A DNA stretch of 64,000 bases from Atopobiaceae bacterium (GTDB lineage Bacteria; Actinomycetota; Coriobacteriia; Coriobacteriales; Atopobiaceae): positions 930,001 through 994,000 of the forward strand of contig JALCUE010000001.1 of the NCBI GenBank assembly GCA_022655215.1. The letters run 5' to 3'. The notes beneath the pieces were generated by a model. The model saw only the letters and a program-made list of their open reading frames with translations, was not told the DNA's origin and did no database searches. The position numbers and the translations under genes were made by a program. The stretch's first letter is position 1; every line of letters begins with the position of its first letter. Shown one piece after another: positions 32,834 to 42,840 of this stretch.

Positions 32834-33982
32834 TCAGACGATGGGCGCGGCGGCCTTCTCCGTCTGGTCTGCAAGCACCGAGGCCGCCTGGTCCTGCGCA
32901 AGTCCCTGGGCGGCGGAGCGCATGGCGTCGCGACGGTCGGAGTCGTCGAGGAGACCGTCGATGGCGCCGGAGAGCTCTCCGGAGTCGATGGCATCATCGA
33001 CCACGAGGACCGCGGCGCCCGCATCCACGAGGAAGCGCGCGTTCGTGGTCTGGTGGTCGGCGGTCGCGAAGGGATACGGCACGAGGACGCTCGGGACGGC
33101 CAAGGCCGCGATCTCGGCGATGGAGCTCGCGCCGGCGCGGGAGACGACGAGGTCGGCCGCGGCGAGCATGTCACCCATGTCATCGATGTAGGGCATGACG
33201 TGCCACCTGGCGGACTGCTCGTCGGTGAGCCCGAGCGCCTCGACGGTGGGTTCGTACTCGTCCTTGCCGGTCGAATGGACGACGATGAGGTCGCCTCTTG
33301 CGAGAAGCTGGTCTCGCATGGCGCATATCCCTTGGTTGATGTGACGCGCGCCGAGACTTCCACCGAAGACGAGAAGGACCGTCGAGTCGGGCGTGGCGCC
33401 CAGCTTGGCCCTGCCCTGGTCGCGGTCGGCCTCGCGGACGCTACGCCTCACCGGATTGCCCGTCACCACGATCGCGGTCCCCTGCCCCACCACGCCCTCG
33501 AAGGCCTTGCGGGCGACGGGGAGGGACACGCAGACCGTCGCGGCGTCATGGGCGAGGGACTTGTTGGCAAGGCCCGGCACGGAGTTCTGCTCGTGGAGGA
33601 CGAACGGCACGCCCTCGGAGGCGCACCACTTGAGCAGGGGGAGCTCGACGTAGGCTCCGAAACCGACCGCCACGTCCGGTCTGGTCGTGGAGGAGAAGTG
33701 GTCCGCGATCGTGTGCTCGGCCTTCCTCGTGTTCCTCAGGGCCGAGACGAGCGTCCAGGGTCGCGACCGGTCGAAGCCGGTCACCTCGATGGGGACGAAG
33801 TCGAAGCCTGCCTGGGGAACGAGTGTGGCCTCCAGTCGCGTGGGTTGTCCGAAGAACGTCACGTGGTGTCCCCTGTCACGCATCTCCTCGGCAAGGGCCA
33901 ATGCCGGGTTGATGTGGCCCGCGGTGCCTCCCGCGGCTATCGCGACCTCAAGGGACCTCTTCGTGTCCATGGATGTCATCAT
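32834..33982 (-). CDS. murG: Undecaprenyl-PP-MurNAc-pentapeptide GlcNAc transferase
   Basis: A 382-residue membrane-associated glycosyltransferase (GT28) making lipid II. GGTAGHINPALALA near the start is the G loop for lipid I; HEQNSVPGLANK, GGSLGARHIN and SRAGASSIAE (UDP-GlcNAc site) follow. Its ATG overlaps the ftsW stop codon (ATGA), a sign of coupled translation; ATGs one and four codons later are alternatives. Confidence 0.95.
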   Translation of the reverse strand: MMTSMDTKRSLEVAIAAGGTAGHINPALALAEEMRDRGHHVTFFGQPTRLEATLVPQAGFDFVPIEVTGFDRSRPWTLVSALRNTRKAEHTIADHFSSTTRPDVAVGFGAYVELPLLKWCASEGVPFVLHEQNSVPGLANKSLAHDAATVCVSLPVARKAFEGVVGQGTAIVVTGNPVRRSVREADRDQGRAKLGATPDSTVLLVFGGSLGARHINQGICAMRDQLLARGDLIVVHSTGKDEYEPTVEALGLTDEQSARWHVMPYIDDMGDMLAAADLVVSRAGASSIAEIAALAVPSVLVPYPFATADHQTTNARFLVDAGAAVLVVDDAIDSGELSGAIDGLLDDSDRRDAMRSAAQGLAQDQAASVLADQTEKAAAPIV

Positions 33983-35466
33983 CGTCTCCCGCTTCCCGAA
34001 CCACGCCTGTCATCACGTCCGCCACGGACCCGCGGTCCGCCCTGTGGTCTCAACCTGTCCGCCGGCCTGTCACCGAGGTCGATACGCCCCCGGCCGGTGC
34101 CCCTGGAGGCAGTGGGCCCCGCGTCATCGACCAGGCGGAGACCGTCACGTGACGAGCCCTGCCGTCCGACCGTGTCACGTACCTGAGGAAGAGGAGTGGC
34201 CATGGCCTCCGACCTCGTCATCACCCTCCCGACGTCGGTCGCGGACTCCGCGGCGACGCTCATCTGCCGACGACGACGCTCGTTCACCGTCTCGGGCAGG
34301 ACGCTCGACCTCGAGACGGAGACGATGAGCCCGACGAGCATCAGGCACGAGATGATCGAGGAGCCGCCGTAGGACAGGAACGGCAGCGGCTTTCCCGTGA
34401 GGGGCGTTATGCCGATGACCCCCAGCACGTTCACGAAGAACTGGATCGCGATGAGCGACGTGCATCCACAGGCGATGAGACGCCCCGCGAGGTCAGGGGC
34501 ATACTTGCAGATCTGGATGCCAGCGTAGACGAAGATGACGAACGCGGCTATCACCGCGAGACAGCCCACCAGACCGCACTCCTCGCCGATGATCGCGAAG
34601 ATGAAGTCGTTGTGCGCCTCGGGCAGGTATGAGTACTTCTGCTTCGACATGCCGATGCCCACCCCGAACAGCCCTCCCGTCCCGAAGGCATAGAAGCCCT
34701 GGATGAGCTGATAACCATCGCCATAGGGGTCTGACCAGGGGTCGAGGGACGTGAGGAAGCGTTTGCGGGAGTACTCGTCCTTCATCGAGTAGACGAAGAA
34801 GGCCGCGAGGCAGATTCCGAGGATGAGCAGGATGGTCTTGCCCGAGACCCCCGACAGATAGAGCATCACCAGGAGCGTGGCGGCGGCGATGAGGGTCGAT
34901 CCCTTGTCGGGCTGGGCCAAGACGAGCACCAGCGGTATCCCCACGCCTATCGCGCCGTTGATGAGGAACTGGCGGAAGTCTATGGCACCATCGTCGAAGT
35001 AGCTCTCGCAGAGGTTCGCACCCGTGAGGACGATGGTGATCTTGGCGAACTCGGAGGGCTGGAGGTTGATGGGACCGATGGAGATCCAACGTGTGGCTCC
35101 ATGACTCCCGATGCCCATGAGCGCCGTGAGCGCTAGCAGGGCGAGCGTCACCACCCAGATGATCCTGAGCGCCTTCTTGTACCAGACGTGATAGTCGGTC
35201 CGGGCCAGGAGCACCGCGCCGGCAAGCCCCACGAGGACGAACAGGAGCTGTCGCTTGAGGTAGTAGGCCGCGTCACCTTGGCTCGACTGGGCCTTGATCG
35301 AAGAGGCCGAGTAGATCATGAGCAAGCCGAAGGCGACGAGGACGAAGGTGACGACGACGAGGACGATCCTCGGCCTCATGAAGCGGGCCGGCACCCCCAT
35401 GATCTTGCGCTCGAGATCGTCCCCACGGGGGCGACGTTCCCGTCCGCGCGAGGCGGCATCCCTCAT
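33979..35466 (-). CDS. ftsW: Peptidoglycan glycosyltransferase FtsW
   Basis: A 495-residue SEDS protein with about ten membrane helices between residues 32 and 390. Characteristic pieces are GATRWISIGPINLQPSEFAK (the helix-loop that follows TM3), AQPDKGSTLI, the EAHNDFIFAIIGEE extracellular stretch and GKPLPFLSYGGSS. The C-terminal ~100 residues are Arg/Gly/Asp-rich and cytoplasmic. Position between murD and murG and near ftsI marks it as FtsW rather than RodA. The ATG follows the murD stop codon without a spacer. Confidence 0.95.
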   Translation of the reverse strand: MRDAASRGRERRPRGDDLERKIMGVPARFMRPRIVLVVVTFVLVAFGLLMIYSASSIKAQSSQGDAAYYLKRQLLFVLVGLAGAVLLARTDYHVWYKKALRIIWVVTLALLALTALMGIGSHGATRWISIGPINLQPSEFAKITIVLTGANLCESYFDDGAIDFRQFLINGAIGVGIPLVLVLAQPDKGSTLIAAATLLVMLYLSGVSGKTILLILGICLAAFFVYSMKDEYSRKRFLTSLDPWSDPYGDGYQLIQGFYAFGTGGLFGVGIGMSKQKYSYLPEAHNDFIFAIIGEECGLVGCLAVIAAFVIFVYAGIQICKYAPDLAGRLIACGCTSLIAIQFFVNVLGVIGITPLTGKPLPFLSYGGSSIISCLMLVGLIVSVSRSSVLPETVNERRRRQMSVAAESATDVGRVMTRSEAMATPLPQVRDTVGRQGSSRDGLRLVDDAGPTASRGTGRGRIDLGDRPADRLRPQGGPRVRGGRDDRRGSGSGRR

Positions 35467-36894
35467 CTAGGCCTCGCTTCCGGCACGTGCGACACGTTCC
35501 GCGCACAGGCGCTTGAACACGTCCCCACGCTCCTCGAAGCCCGAGAACTCGTCGAACGACGAGCATGCCGGGGAGAGGAGCACGACGTCACCGGCGGTCG
35601 CGACGTCGAGCGCGCGATCGAGGGCATCGGCCATGTGGTCAGCGGAGAGGACCGCCACGTCGGTGCCGCCGGCGGCGGAGCGCATGGCCTCCCCGAAGCG
35701 AGGTCCGGCCTCGCCGAAGCAGACGACGGACTTGACGGAGGCGACCACCGCTGAGGCGAACGAGTCGAGCTCACAGCCCTTGTCGTGTCCCCCGAGCAGG
35801 AGGATGACGTGTCCCTTGGGGAATGCCGTGAGGGCCTTCTCGACCGCGTCGGTGTTGGTCGCCTTGGAATCGTCCACGAGGCTCACGCCGCCGAGGGTGC
35901 CGGCAGGCTCGATGCGATGCTCGAGGGGACGGAACGCGATGAGGCCGCGGGAGACGTCCTCCACGGGAACGCCCACCTCGAGGGCGCAGGCGGAGGCGGC
36001 GAGCGCGTTCTCGAGGTTGTGCTCGCCCTTGATCGAGAGCTCGTCCACACCCACGAGCTCGTGCTCCTCGCCCCCAAGACGGCAGACGAGCCTTCCCGCG
36101 CGCACGAACGCGGCATCCGCGCCATCCGGCTCGCGCGAGACGCTGAGGTGGCAGACGCGCAGGCCCCGTGCCTCGAGACGACCCTCGATCGCGCGGCACG
36201 TCTCGTCATCATCAGAGAGGACGGCCAGGTCGGTCGGGACGAGGTTCGCGAAGATGCGCTCCTTGGCAGCCGCATAGGCCTCCATGGTGCCATGCCACGC
36301 GAGATGGTCGGGCGTCACGTTCAGGAGGACCGCGACGCGAGGATGGAGCAGTCGAGTCGTGGCGAGCTGGAAGCTCGAGAGCTCCGCCACGAACCAGCCG
36401 CCCTCGACACGCCCATCGACCTCGCCGATGGCGATGGTGCCGATGTTACCGACCTCCTGTGCGGGAGAACCTCCCGCGCGGATGAGGTCACGGACGAGCG
36501 TCGTGGTGGTGGTCTTGCCGTTGGTGCCGGTGATGCCTATCCAGCGCTCGGGGCTCTCGCGCCATGCGAGCTCGGGCTCACCGATGACCTCGGTGCAGGC
36601 CTTGGTCGCGGAGAGGAAGAAGCTCGAGGTGACGGGGATGCCGGGGCTCGCGACGCCGAGGTCGTACTCCCCTCGCACCTCCTCGCTCCCCAGGATGACG
36701 TCGGCGCCATCGGCCACGAGGGAGCGAGACTCCTCGGACTCATGGGAGGAGGCACCGCCGACGACCGTGACGGAGTCGACCCGACCGGAGGCGACGAGCG
36801 ACAGGCAGTGACGAGCCACGGCCACGCCGGTGCGCCCTATGCCGAGGACGCAGACGCGGCCGAGCCTGTCTGCACCCGATGATTCCACGACCAT
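35467..36894 (-). CDS. murD: UDP-N-acetylmuramoyl-L-alanine-D-glutamate ligase
   Basis: A 475-residue Mur ligase adding D-Glu. Visible motifs are VLGIGRTGVAVAR at the N-terminal nucleotide-like domain, the P loop GITGTNGKTTTTT, NVTPDHLAWHG and VDDSKATNTDAV with LLLGGHDKG in the C-terminal domain. It lies 12 bases after mraY and directly before ftsW. Confidence 0.95.
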   Translation of the reverse strand: MVVESSGADRLGRVCVLGIGRTGVAVARHCLSLVASGRVDSVTVVGGASSHESEESRSLVADGADVILGSEEVRGEYDLGVASPGIPVTSSFFLSATKACTEVIGEPELAWRESPERWIGITGTNGKTTTTTLVRDLIRAGGSPAQEVGNIGTIAIGEVDGRVEGGWFVAELSSFQLATTRLLHPRVAVLLNVTPDHLAWHGTMEAYAAAKERIFANLVPTDLAVLSDDDETCRAIEGRLEARGLRVCHLSVSREPDGADAAFVRAGRLVCRLGGEEHELVGVDELSIKGEHNLENALAASACALEVGVPVEDVSRGLIAFRPLEHRIEPAGTLGGVSLVDDSKATNTDAVEKALTAFPKGHVILLLGGHDKGCELDSFASAVVASVKSVVCFGEAGPRFGEAMRSAAGGTDVAVLSADHMADALDRALDVATAGDVVLLSPACSSFDEFSGFEERGDVFKRLCAERVARAGSEA

Positions 36895-36906
36895 GTGAGG
36901 AGCCTC

Positions 36907-37944
36907 CTAGGTGAGCTGGAAGAACAATGCGAAGCCGATCGCGGCGAAGGCCGCCGAGACTATCCAGAAGCGGATGACGACCTTCGTCTCGCTCCAGCCC
37001 TTCTTCTCGAAGTGGTGGTGGAGTGGGGCCATGAGGAAGACGCGCTTCCCCGTGAGCTTGAAGCTGGCGACCTGGATGAGCACCGAGAGCGCCTCGACGA
37101 CGAAGAGGCCACCCATGACCAGCGAGGTCACCTCGGTCTTGGTGAGGACCGCGAGCGCGGCGAACGCGGAGCCGAGCGCGAGGGAGCCGGTGTCGCCCAT
37201 GAAGATGGAGGCGGGATAGCTGTTGAACCAGAGGAAGCCCACACAGGCGCCGGCAGTGGCCGCGGCGAAGACCGCGAGGTTTATCTCGTCATACCTGTAG
37301 GCGACCATGGCCATGAAGAGCATGACGACCAGAACCGTGCCACCGGCGAGGCCATCGAGCCCGTCGGTGAGGTTCACCGCGTTGGAGAGGCCGGTCATGA
37401 GCAGGAAGACGAAGAAGGCGTAGATCCAGGGGATGGAGACCGTGACGCCGCCCACGTCGAGCGTCGTCGTGAGGACGCCGAGGTCGATGACGAAGCCGCC
37501 GGGGAACGTGATGGTAGGCGCCACGCCACAGACGTTCACCGCGACGAGGCAGAAACCCACGGACAGGACCGTGAGCCCAGCCATCTTCTGCAGGGGGGTG
37601 AGGCCCAATGACCGTCCATGGCTGACGCTCTCGATGTCGTCGAGGAGGCCCAGGAGGGCGGTCGCGAAGGTCACCACGATGCAGCAGATGAGGTCGGGCG
37701 TCCATCTGGCGAGAAGGACGCAGGTGAGGAGCAGGGAGATCAGGATGATGACCCCGCCCATGGTGGGTGTGCCCTGCTTCACGAGGTGACTCTGGGGCCC
37801 GTCAGCCCTCACCTGCTGGCCCACGCCGTCCTTGCGCATGAGCCTGATGAAGGCGGGCATGAGGATGATGACGATCAACGCGGCGATGCCGACCGCGAGG
37901 AACACCGTGTACGTGGGATATCTCGCGTCTCCCAACATGCTCAC
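36907..37944 (-). CDS. mraY: Phospho-MurNAc-pentapeptide translocase
   Basis: A 345-residue enzyme with ten membrane helices that makes lipid I. GTPTMGGVIIL, the catalytic FLDDIE-like LLDDIES, NAVNLTDGLDGLAGG (Mg-binding aspartates), FMGDTGSLALG and MAPLHHHFEKKGWSE are all there. GTG 37944 overlaps the murF stop codon (GTGA) and is taken as the start; ATG two codons later has a similar ribosome site. Confidence 0.96.
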   Translation of the reverse strand: MSMLGDARYPTYTVFLAVGIAALIVIILMPAFIRLMRKDGVGQQVRADGPQSHLVKQGTPTMGGVIILISLLLTCVLLARWTPDLICCIVVTFATALLGLLDDIESVSHGRSLGLTPLQKMAGLTVLSVGFCLVAVNVCGVAPTITFPGGFVIDLGVLTTTLDVGGVTVSIPWIYAFFVFLLMTGLSNAVNLTDGLDGLAGGTVLVVMLFMAMVAYRYDEINLAVFAAATAGACVGFLWFNSYPASIFMGDTGSLALGSAFAALAVLTKTEVTSLVMGGLFVVEALSVLIQVASFKLTGKRVFLMAPLHHHFEKKGWSETKVVIRFWIVSAAFAAIGFALFFQLT

Positions 37945-39383
37945 TCGACCCCCTCTGCGAACGTCTCCAGATGCGCGGCGCGACTCGCCTTCACGAGGAC
38001 GAGGTCTCCCGTCGCGAGGACGGGCCCGACGGTCGCGAGAGCGGCATCGGCATCGGCGCAGCCGACGATGCGGTCCTCCGACAGACCCATGAGATGCGCC
38101 GCATGGGCGATGCGGCCGGCAAGACCCTCGCCCACGACGACGAGCATGTCGAGGTCCTTCGCGGCGGCATAGGCTCCCACGAGGTCGTGCAGGCGCTCAG
38201 CCTCGTCACCGAGCTCCCCCATCGCCCCCAGGACGGCTATGCGGCGACCGTCGCAACGCATCTCGGAGAGGACGTCCAGGGCAGCGGCCATGGAGCTGGG
38301 ATTGGCGTTGTAGGAGTCATCGATGACCCTCCAGCCGCCGGCGCAGTCCACGACCTCCTGCCTCATCGACGAGGGACGCATGGACGCGAGCGCGTCGCAC
38401 GTCTCGTCGAGCGTCATGCCGAGACGCAGGCCGACCGAAATCGCGAAGAGGGCGTCGGCCACGACGCTCCTGCCCGTGAGGGCGAGGCTCGCCCGGCGAG
38501 ACGTGCCATCGGCGAGGCGGACCTCGAAGGAGGGATGGCCATCCTCGTCGAGCGTGATGTCATGCGCGGACACGTCCGCGTCGGAGCCGCAGGCCACCAG
38601 GGAGACGGCGACGCCGGCCGGCTTCGCATAGGTCCTGTCTATGAGCGGCGTGTAGTCATCGGTGGAGCAGAGGACGAGCCCAGGGGTCGCCTCCACGCCC
38701 GAAGGCAGGGGATCGGCGGGACCGGCCACTATCTCGGCCTTGGCGTGCGCGATCGCGGTCCTCGAGCCCAGAAGGCCGATATGGGCCGTGCCGACGTTGG
38801 TGATGAGGGCGATCTGGGGACGGGCGCAGGACACGAGCCGGGAGATCTCGCCGGCATGGTTCATGCCCATCTCGACCACCACGACCTCCGAGTCCTCCGG
38901 AGCTGCCATGAGGGTGAGGGGGACGCCGATGAGATTGTTGAGGTTGCCCTCCGTGGCATGCGTCCTGTAGCGGGACGACAGGACGCAGGAGAGCATGTCC
39001 TTCGTGGTGGTCTTGCCCACCGAGCCCGTCACGGCCACGACGAGCCAGTCATGGCGCGCACGCCAGGCGGCGGCGAGCCGGAGCATGAACTCGGTCGCGT
39101 CGTCGCCATCGGCGCGTACGACCGCGCATCCATGCTCGGCGGCGGCGTTCGTGAGCACGAGCCATGGCTCGCAGGTCATGACGACGCAGGAGGCCCCTGC
39201 CTCCATGGCCTTGATCGCGTAGTCGTTACCGTCCACGTTCTCGCCCGGGAAGGCGACGAACACGTCGCCCTCGCGCACGGCGCGGGAGTCTATGACACAG
39301 CCGTGACACCTCGCGTCGACGCTGCCACACACGAGCGTCGCCGCAGTTGCCTCGACCAGGGAGCCTACATCGAGATCGATCAT
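37941..39383 (-). CDS. murF: UDP-MurNAc-tripeptide-D-alanyl-D-alanine ligase
   Basis: A 480-residue Mur ligase attaching D-Ala-D-Ala. It has DSRAVREGDVFVAF, the P loop TGSVGKTTTKDM, EMGMNHAGEI, NVGTAHIGLLGS and DDSYNANPSSM, the last being the MurF-type motif. It is encoded directly after ftsI; the murE gene that usually stands between them is missing. Confidence 0.95.
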   Translation of the reverse strand: MIDLDVGSLVEATAATLVCGSVDARCHGCVIDSRAVREGDVFVAFPGENVDGNDYAIKAMEAGASCVVMTCEPWLVLTNAAAEHGCAVVRADGDDATEFMLRLAAAWRARHDWLVVAVTGSVGKTTTKDMLSCVLSSRYRTHATEGNLNNLIGVPLTLMAAPEDSEVVVVEMGMNHAGEISRLVSCARPQIALITNVGTAHIGLLGSRTAIAHAKAEIVAGPADPLPSGVEATPGLVLCSTDDYTPLIDRTYAKPAGVAVSLVACGSDADVSAHDITLDEDGHPSFEVRLADGTSRRASLALTGRSVVADALFAISVGLRLGMTLDETCDALASMRPSSMRQEVVDCAGGWRVIDDSYNANPSSMAAALDVLSEMRCDGRRIAVLGAMGELGDEAERLHDLVGAYAAAKDLDMLVVVGEGLAGRIAHAAHLMGLSEDRIVGCADADAALATVGPVLATGDLVLVKASRAAHLETFAEGVE

Positions 39384-39416
39384 GCGTTCCTCTCCTAGGA
39401 CGTGCCCAAGGATTCG

Positions 39417-41192
39417 TCAGCCGGGTTGCACGCCCATGTCTCCAAGAGCCTCACTCATGATACTCGAGAAGACCGGAGCCGCGGATGCGTATGCGAGATA
39501 CGGCGTCCCGTTGAGACCCACATATACGAGGACCTGCGGGTCGGAGGCAGGGGCATATCCGATGAGCGAGCTGAGATAGCTGTTGGCGATGTAGGTGCCC
39601 GTGTCGTCGGCCTGCTCGCCCGTGCCCGTCTTGCCCGCGACATCATAGCCCTCCACCTGGGCAGCCGTCGCGGTACCCTCCTGGACGACGGTCCGCAGGA
39701 CGTCGGTCACCTGCGAGGCGGTGGACTCGGAGCAGGCCTGTCCCCCACTCGGCCAGTCGACCGTGGTGTCACCCTTCGCGATGAGCAGATGCGGGGTCGT
39801 GAGCGTGCCCTTGTTGGCGATGGCGCCGACGGCTCGCACCATCTGGACCATCGGTACGGCCACGCCCTGACCGAACGACATGACGCCGAGGGTGGCGCTC
39901 GTGTAGTCCGACCTCTGGGTGACGAGGCCGCTCACCTCTCCGGGGAAGTCGATGCCGGTGGTCGAACCGATCCCGAACTTCGACACCCCGTCTGCGAAGG
40001 CATCGGCACCGATGCTCTTGCTCATCATCACGGCGCCGGTGTTCGAGGATCGCCTCAGGATCTCACGGCACGTCATGTCCATGGTGTAGCTTCGTCCGTC
40101 ATCGTCCTTGACGTAGTCGGAACCCACCTGCACCTCGGAGGGGACGGTGTAGTTCGTGTCCGCGTTGAGCACGCCGTTCTCGATTCCGATGGCGAGCGTG
40201 AGGATCTTGAAGATGGACCCCGGCTCATAGGAGTCGGAGATGGGACGCACCTTCATCGACTCGTCCGTCACGGTCGAGGAGTCCGAGGGATCGAGCAGGG
40301 GCGTCGAACAACATGCGAGGATCTCCCCCGAGGAGGGATCGGTGACCATGACCGTGCCCGAGTCGGCCGAGTAGTCGGTCACCGCCTGCGCGATCTTCTC
40401 CTCCGCCGCCTGTTGGATGTCGACGTCGATGGACAGGACGATGTCCGTGCCGTCCTGGGCGTCCGTGGTCTCGGACACGCCGCCGGCGATGGGCGTGCCA
40501 TCCGAGCCGACCTCCATGAGCATGGAACCGTCCGTACCGGAGAGGATGTCGTCGTACTCGAGCTCGATTCCGCTGAGCCCCTGGTTGTCCGTACCGACGA
40601 GTCCCAGTATCTGACCGGCGACCTGTCCGTAGGGATAGATCCTCTTGGTGTCGGAGAGCTGGTAGACACCGGCGAGGTCACCGTCGGAGAGGTCGCTCTT
40701 GAGCTTCTCCGCGACGGAGGTGTCCACCTTGCGCTTCACATAGACGAAGGACGTGTCCTTGGAGAGGAGCGTCTCGTAGTCGGAGGCATCCCCGCCGAGG
40801 TCAGCCGCGAGCACCTTGGCGGTGGCCGTGACGTCGGTGATCTCCTTGGGGTTGCAGTAGACCGTCTTGCAGTCGACGCTCATGGCGAGGACGTTGCCGT
40901 TGCGGTCGTAGATGGTCCCACGCTTGGCCGTCAGGGTGATCGAGTTCGTACGGCGCTGCTCGGCCTGGGTCGAGAGGTCCGGTCCCTCTATGATCTGCAG
41001 ATACACGAGCTTAACCGCCACGATCGCGAACACTGCGCAGAAGATGAGGAACATGACCTTGGGAGCGGAGATGGAGCCGGCGCCGCCAGCCTCCCTGAGA
41101 CCTCCTCGAGGGGAGACCCTCGGGGACGAGTCATAGGACGACGAGCGGCGACGGTCGCTCGGACGTGATTGATGTCTGTCTCGGCTTTCCAC
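39417..41192 (-). CDS. ftsI: Septal penicillin-binding protein FtsI (class B PBP)
   Basis: A 591-residue transpeptidase. After a basic tail and a single membrane helix (about 45-66) comes the class B dimerisation domain with AKRGTIYDRNGNVLA and the linker QGLSGIELEYD. The catalytic domain has S326-x-x-K329 (PGSIFKI), SSN (382-384) and K521-TG (GKTGTGE). No PASTA domains follow. The start is uncertain: GTG 41192 lies 10 bases after the ftsL stop codon but has no good ribosome site; upstream codons would overlap ftsL. It acts with FtsW and FtsQ/L at the septum. Confidence 0.9.
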   Translation of the reverse strand: MESRDRHQSRPSDRRRSSSYDSSPRVSPRGGLREAGGAGSISAPKVMFLIFCAVFAIVAVKLVYLQIIEGPDLSTQAEQRRTNSITLTAKRGTIYDRNGNVLAMSVDCKTVYCNPKEITDVTATAKVLAADLGGDASDYETLLSKDTSFVYVKRKVDTSVAEKLKSDLSDGDLAGVYQLSDTKRIYPYGQVAGQILGLVGTDNQGLSGIELEYDDILSGTDGSMLMEVGSDGTPIAGGVSETTDAQDGTDIVLSIDVDIQQAAEEKIAQAVTDYSADSGTVMVTDPSSGEILACCSTPLLDPSDSSTVTDESMKVRPISDSYEPGSIFKILTLAIGIENGVLNADTNYTVPSEVQVGSDYVKDDDGRSYTMDMTCREILRRSSNTGAVMMSKSIGADAFADGVSKFGIGSTTGIDFPGEVSGLVTQRSDYTSATLGVMSFGQGVAVPMVQMVRAVGAIANKGTLTTPHLLIAKGDTTVDWPSGGQACSESTASQVTDVLRTVVQEGTATAAQVEGYDVAGKTGTGEQADDTGTYIANSYLSSLIGYAPASDPQVLVYVGLNGTPYLAYASAAPVFSSIMSEALGDMGVQPG

Positions 41193-41202
41193 GGGGAACA
41201 GT

Positions 41203-41727
41203 CTACGCCGCTGAGTCGGTCGCGCTCGCCTCTGCGTCGGTCTGCGCCACATCGCCATCAGTCTGAGTGCCATCGCTCGAGGTGGCCGAGCTCGCGTCGT
41301 CATCGGTCGCGGCGGCCTGGTCGGACGTGATGCTCATGGACTCGGTGCTGGTCGAGAAGACCATCCCATAGTTCTGGGTGGCGATACGCGAGATGCGGGA
41401 GTTGCTGGAGAGGACCGAACGCTCGACCTTGAGGTCATCGTTCAGGGCCTGGGCCGTCTTGATGTCGGAACGGGCCGTGGAGTTGGACTGCAGGACGCTC
41501 ACCGTCGCCGACGTGATGGCCACGCGGCACATGCCGAGGGCGACGAGGGCCACCGCGATGACGATGACCATCTTGGCCCTGGCGACGAACTGGGCCGAGA
41601 CGCCCGCACGAACCCGAGCATCGAGGCCGGCTCCCTCGACGACCTCGAAGGAGGGGCTGTCGCTTGGAAGCGGGCGCCTCTTCTCTGAAGCGTCGAGGCG
41701 TACCGCCTCTGAACTCTGGTACCTCAT
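41203..41727 (-). CDS. ftsL: FtsL-like septum formation protein
   Basis: A 174-residue protein with a cytoplasmic N-terminus (1-50), one membrane helix (52-74) and a short coiled coil (about 75-110; IKTAQALNDDLKVER), followed by the ISRIATQNYGMV box typical of FtsL/DivIC proteins. The last ~55 residues are low-complexity Ser/Thr/Asp/Ala. Assignment rests on architecture and its place between rsmH and ftsI, since FtsL sequences are poorly conserved. Confidence 0.82.
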   Translation of the reverse strand: MRYQSSEAVRLDASEKRRPLPSDSPSFEVVEGAGLDARVRAGVSAQFVARAKMVIVIAVALVALGMCRVAITSATVSVLQSNSTARSDIKTAQALNDDLKVERSVLSSNSRISRIATQNYGMVFSTSTESMSITSDQAAATDDDASSATSSDGTQTDGDVAQTDAEASATDSAA

Positions 41728-41832
41728 GGGTGTCGACCTCGCTTAGGATTCGTGTGTGCTGCATTGGTGGTGCGTTTGAGCTGCGTTCATGCTGTGGTTC
41801 TGCTGCGTTTGCGACACCGTCTTGCCTTGCAT

Positions 41833-41851
41833 ACGGTCCTTTGGGGACCGT
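41833..41851. other. Perfect 7-bp hairpin between rsmH and ftsL
   Basis: ACGGTCC/GGACCGT around TTTGG lies in the 135-base gap before ftsL, which also holds repeated AACGCAGC-like units on the minus strand. There is no T tract; it may pause or process the mraZ-rsmH-ftsL message. Confidence 0.4.
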
Positions 41852-41862
41852 GGATGCCATTC

Positions 41863-42837
41863 TCATGCGCCCGTGACGTCGAGCTTCACCGCCACACGCG
41901 TCTTCGCGCTCCTCGCCCGAGGGTTCCGGGCGACCTCGGCCTCGCTCGCCTGCAAGGGCTTGCGGGTCCTGACTTCGACTATCGGCACATGTCCGCACAC
42001 GCACACCGGAAGGTCCGGCGGGCAGATGCAGCCTTGGCTCATCTCCGAGAAGACGTGCTTCGTGATGCGGTCCTCGAGGGAGTGGTAGCTGATCACGCAG
42101 ATCCTCCCCCCGGTGTTCGCCCAGCGGACCGCGGACTCCAGTCCCCTCTCGAGGACGTCGAGCTCGTGATTCACCTCGATGCGCAGGGCCTGGAAGGTCT
42201 TGCGGGCGGGATGCCCTCCGTGCCTCCTGGCAGCCGCCGGGATCGCCGTCTTGATGACGTCCACGAGCTGGAAGGTGGTCTCGATGGGCTCCTTGTCCCT
42301 GCGACGACAGATCTCGGCCGCTATGCGGTTCGCGAACTTCTCGTCACCATAGACGCGGAGAATCCGGGCGAGGTCGGCTTCGTCATAGTTCTGTATGACC
42401 TCAGCTGCGGTTTGGGTGTGTTTGCCCGGATCCATTCGCATGTCGAGGGGAGCGTCCTCGTTGTAGGAGAACCCCCTCATCGGGATATCGAGTTGTGGGC
42501 TGGAGACGCCGAGGTCGAACAGGAAGCAGTCGACCCCAGGAACCTGCGCCTTGACCAGGAGGTCGTCGAGGTCACCGAAGTTCCCCTTGAGGAACAGGTG
42601 ACGGCCGTCCGGGACCTCGCGCTCGAAGCGCTCGGACGCGGCCGCGAGGGCCATGTCGTCTTGGTCGATGCCTATGGAGAGACCGGTGGGGGCGACCCTC
42701 TTCGCGAGCTCGACCGTATGGCCGGCCCCTCCGAGCGTGCAATCGCAGACCACCTCTCCTGGCTTGGGGTCCAGCTCTCGCAGGACCTCCTCCAGCATCA
42801 CGGGTGTGTGCCGATATTCGTCTGTCAACAGACCCAC
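41863..42837 (-). CDS. rsmH: 16S rRNA (cytosine(1402)-N(4))-methyltransferase
   Basis: A 324-residue SAM methyltransferase. HTPVMLEEVL near the start, the SAM loop DCTLGGAGHT, LFDLGVSSPQLD, RGFSYNEDAPLDMRMD and ISYHSLEDRITKHVF are family landmarks. GTG 42837 lies 3 bases after the mraZ stop codon and gives the standard length. The protein is a constant companion of mraZ. Confidence 0.95.
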   Translation of the reverse strand: MGLLTDEYRHTPVMLEEVLRELDPKPGEVVCDCTLGGAGHTVELAKRVAPTGLSIGIDQDDMALAAASERFEREVPDGRHLFLKGNFGDLDDLLVKAQVPGVDCFLFDLGVSSPQLDIPMRGFSYNEDAPLDMRMDPGKHTQTAAEVIQNYDEADLARILRVYGDEKFANRIAAEICRRRDKEPIETTFQLVDVIKTAIPAAARRHGGHPARKTFQALRIEVNHELDVLERGLESAVRWANTGGRICVISYHSLEDRITKHVFSEMSQGCICPPDLPVCVCGHVPIVEVRTRKPLQASEAEVARNPRARSAKTRVAVKLDVTGA

Positions 42838-42840
42838 CGC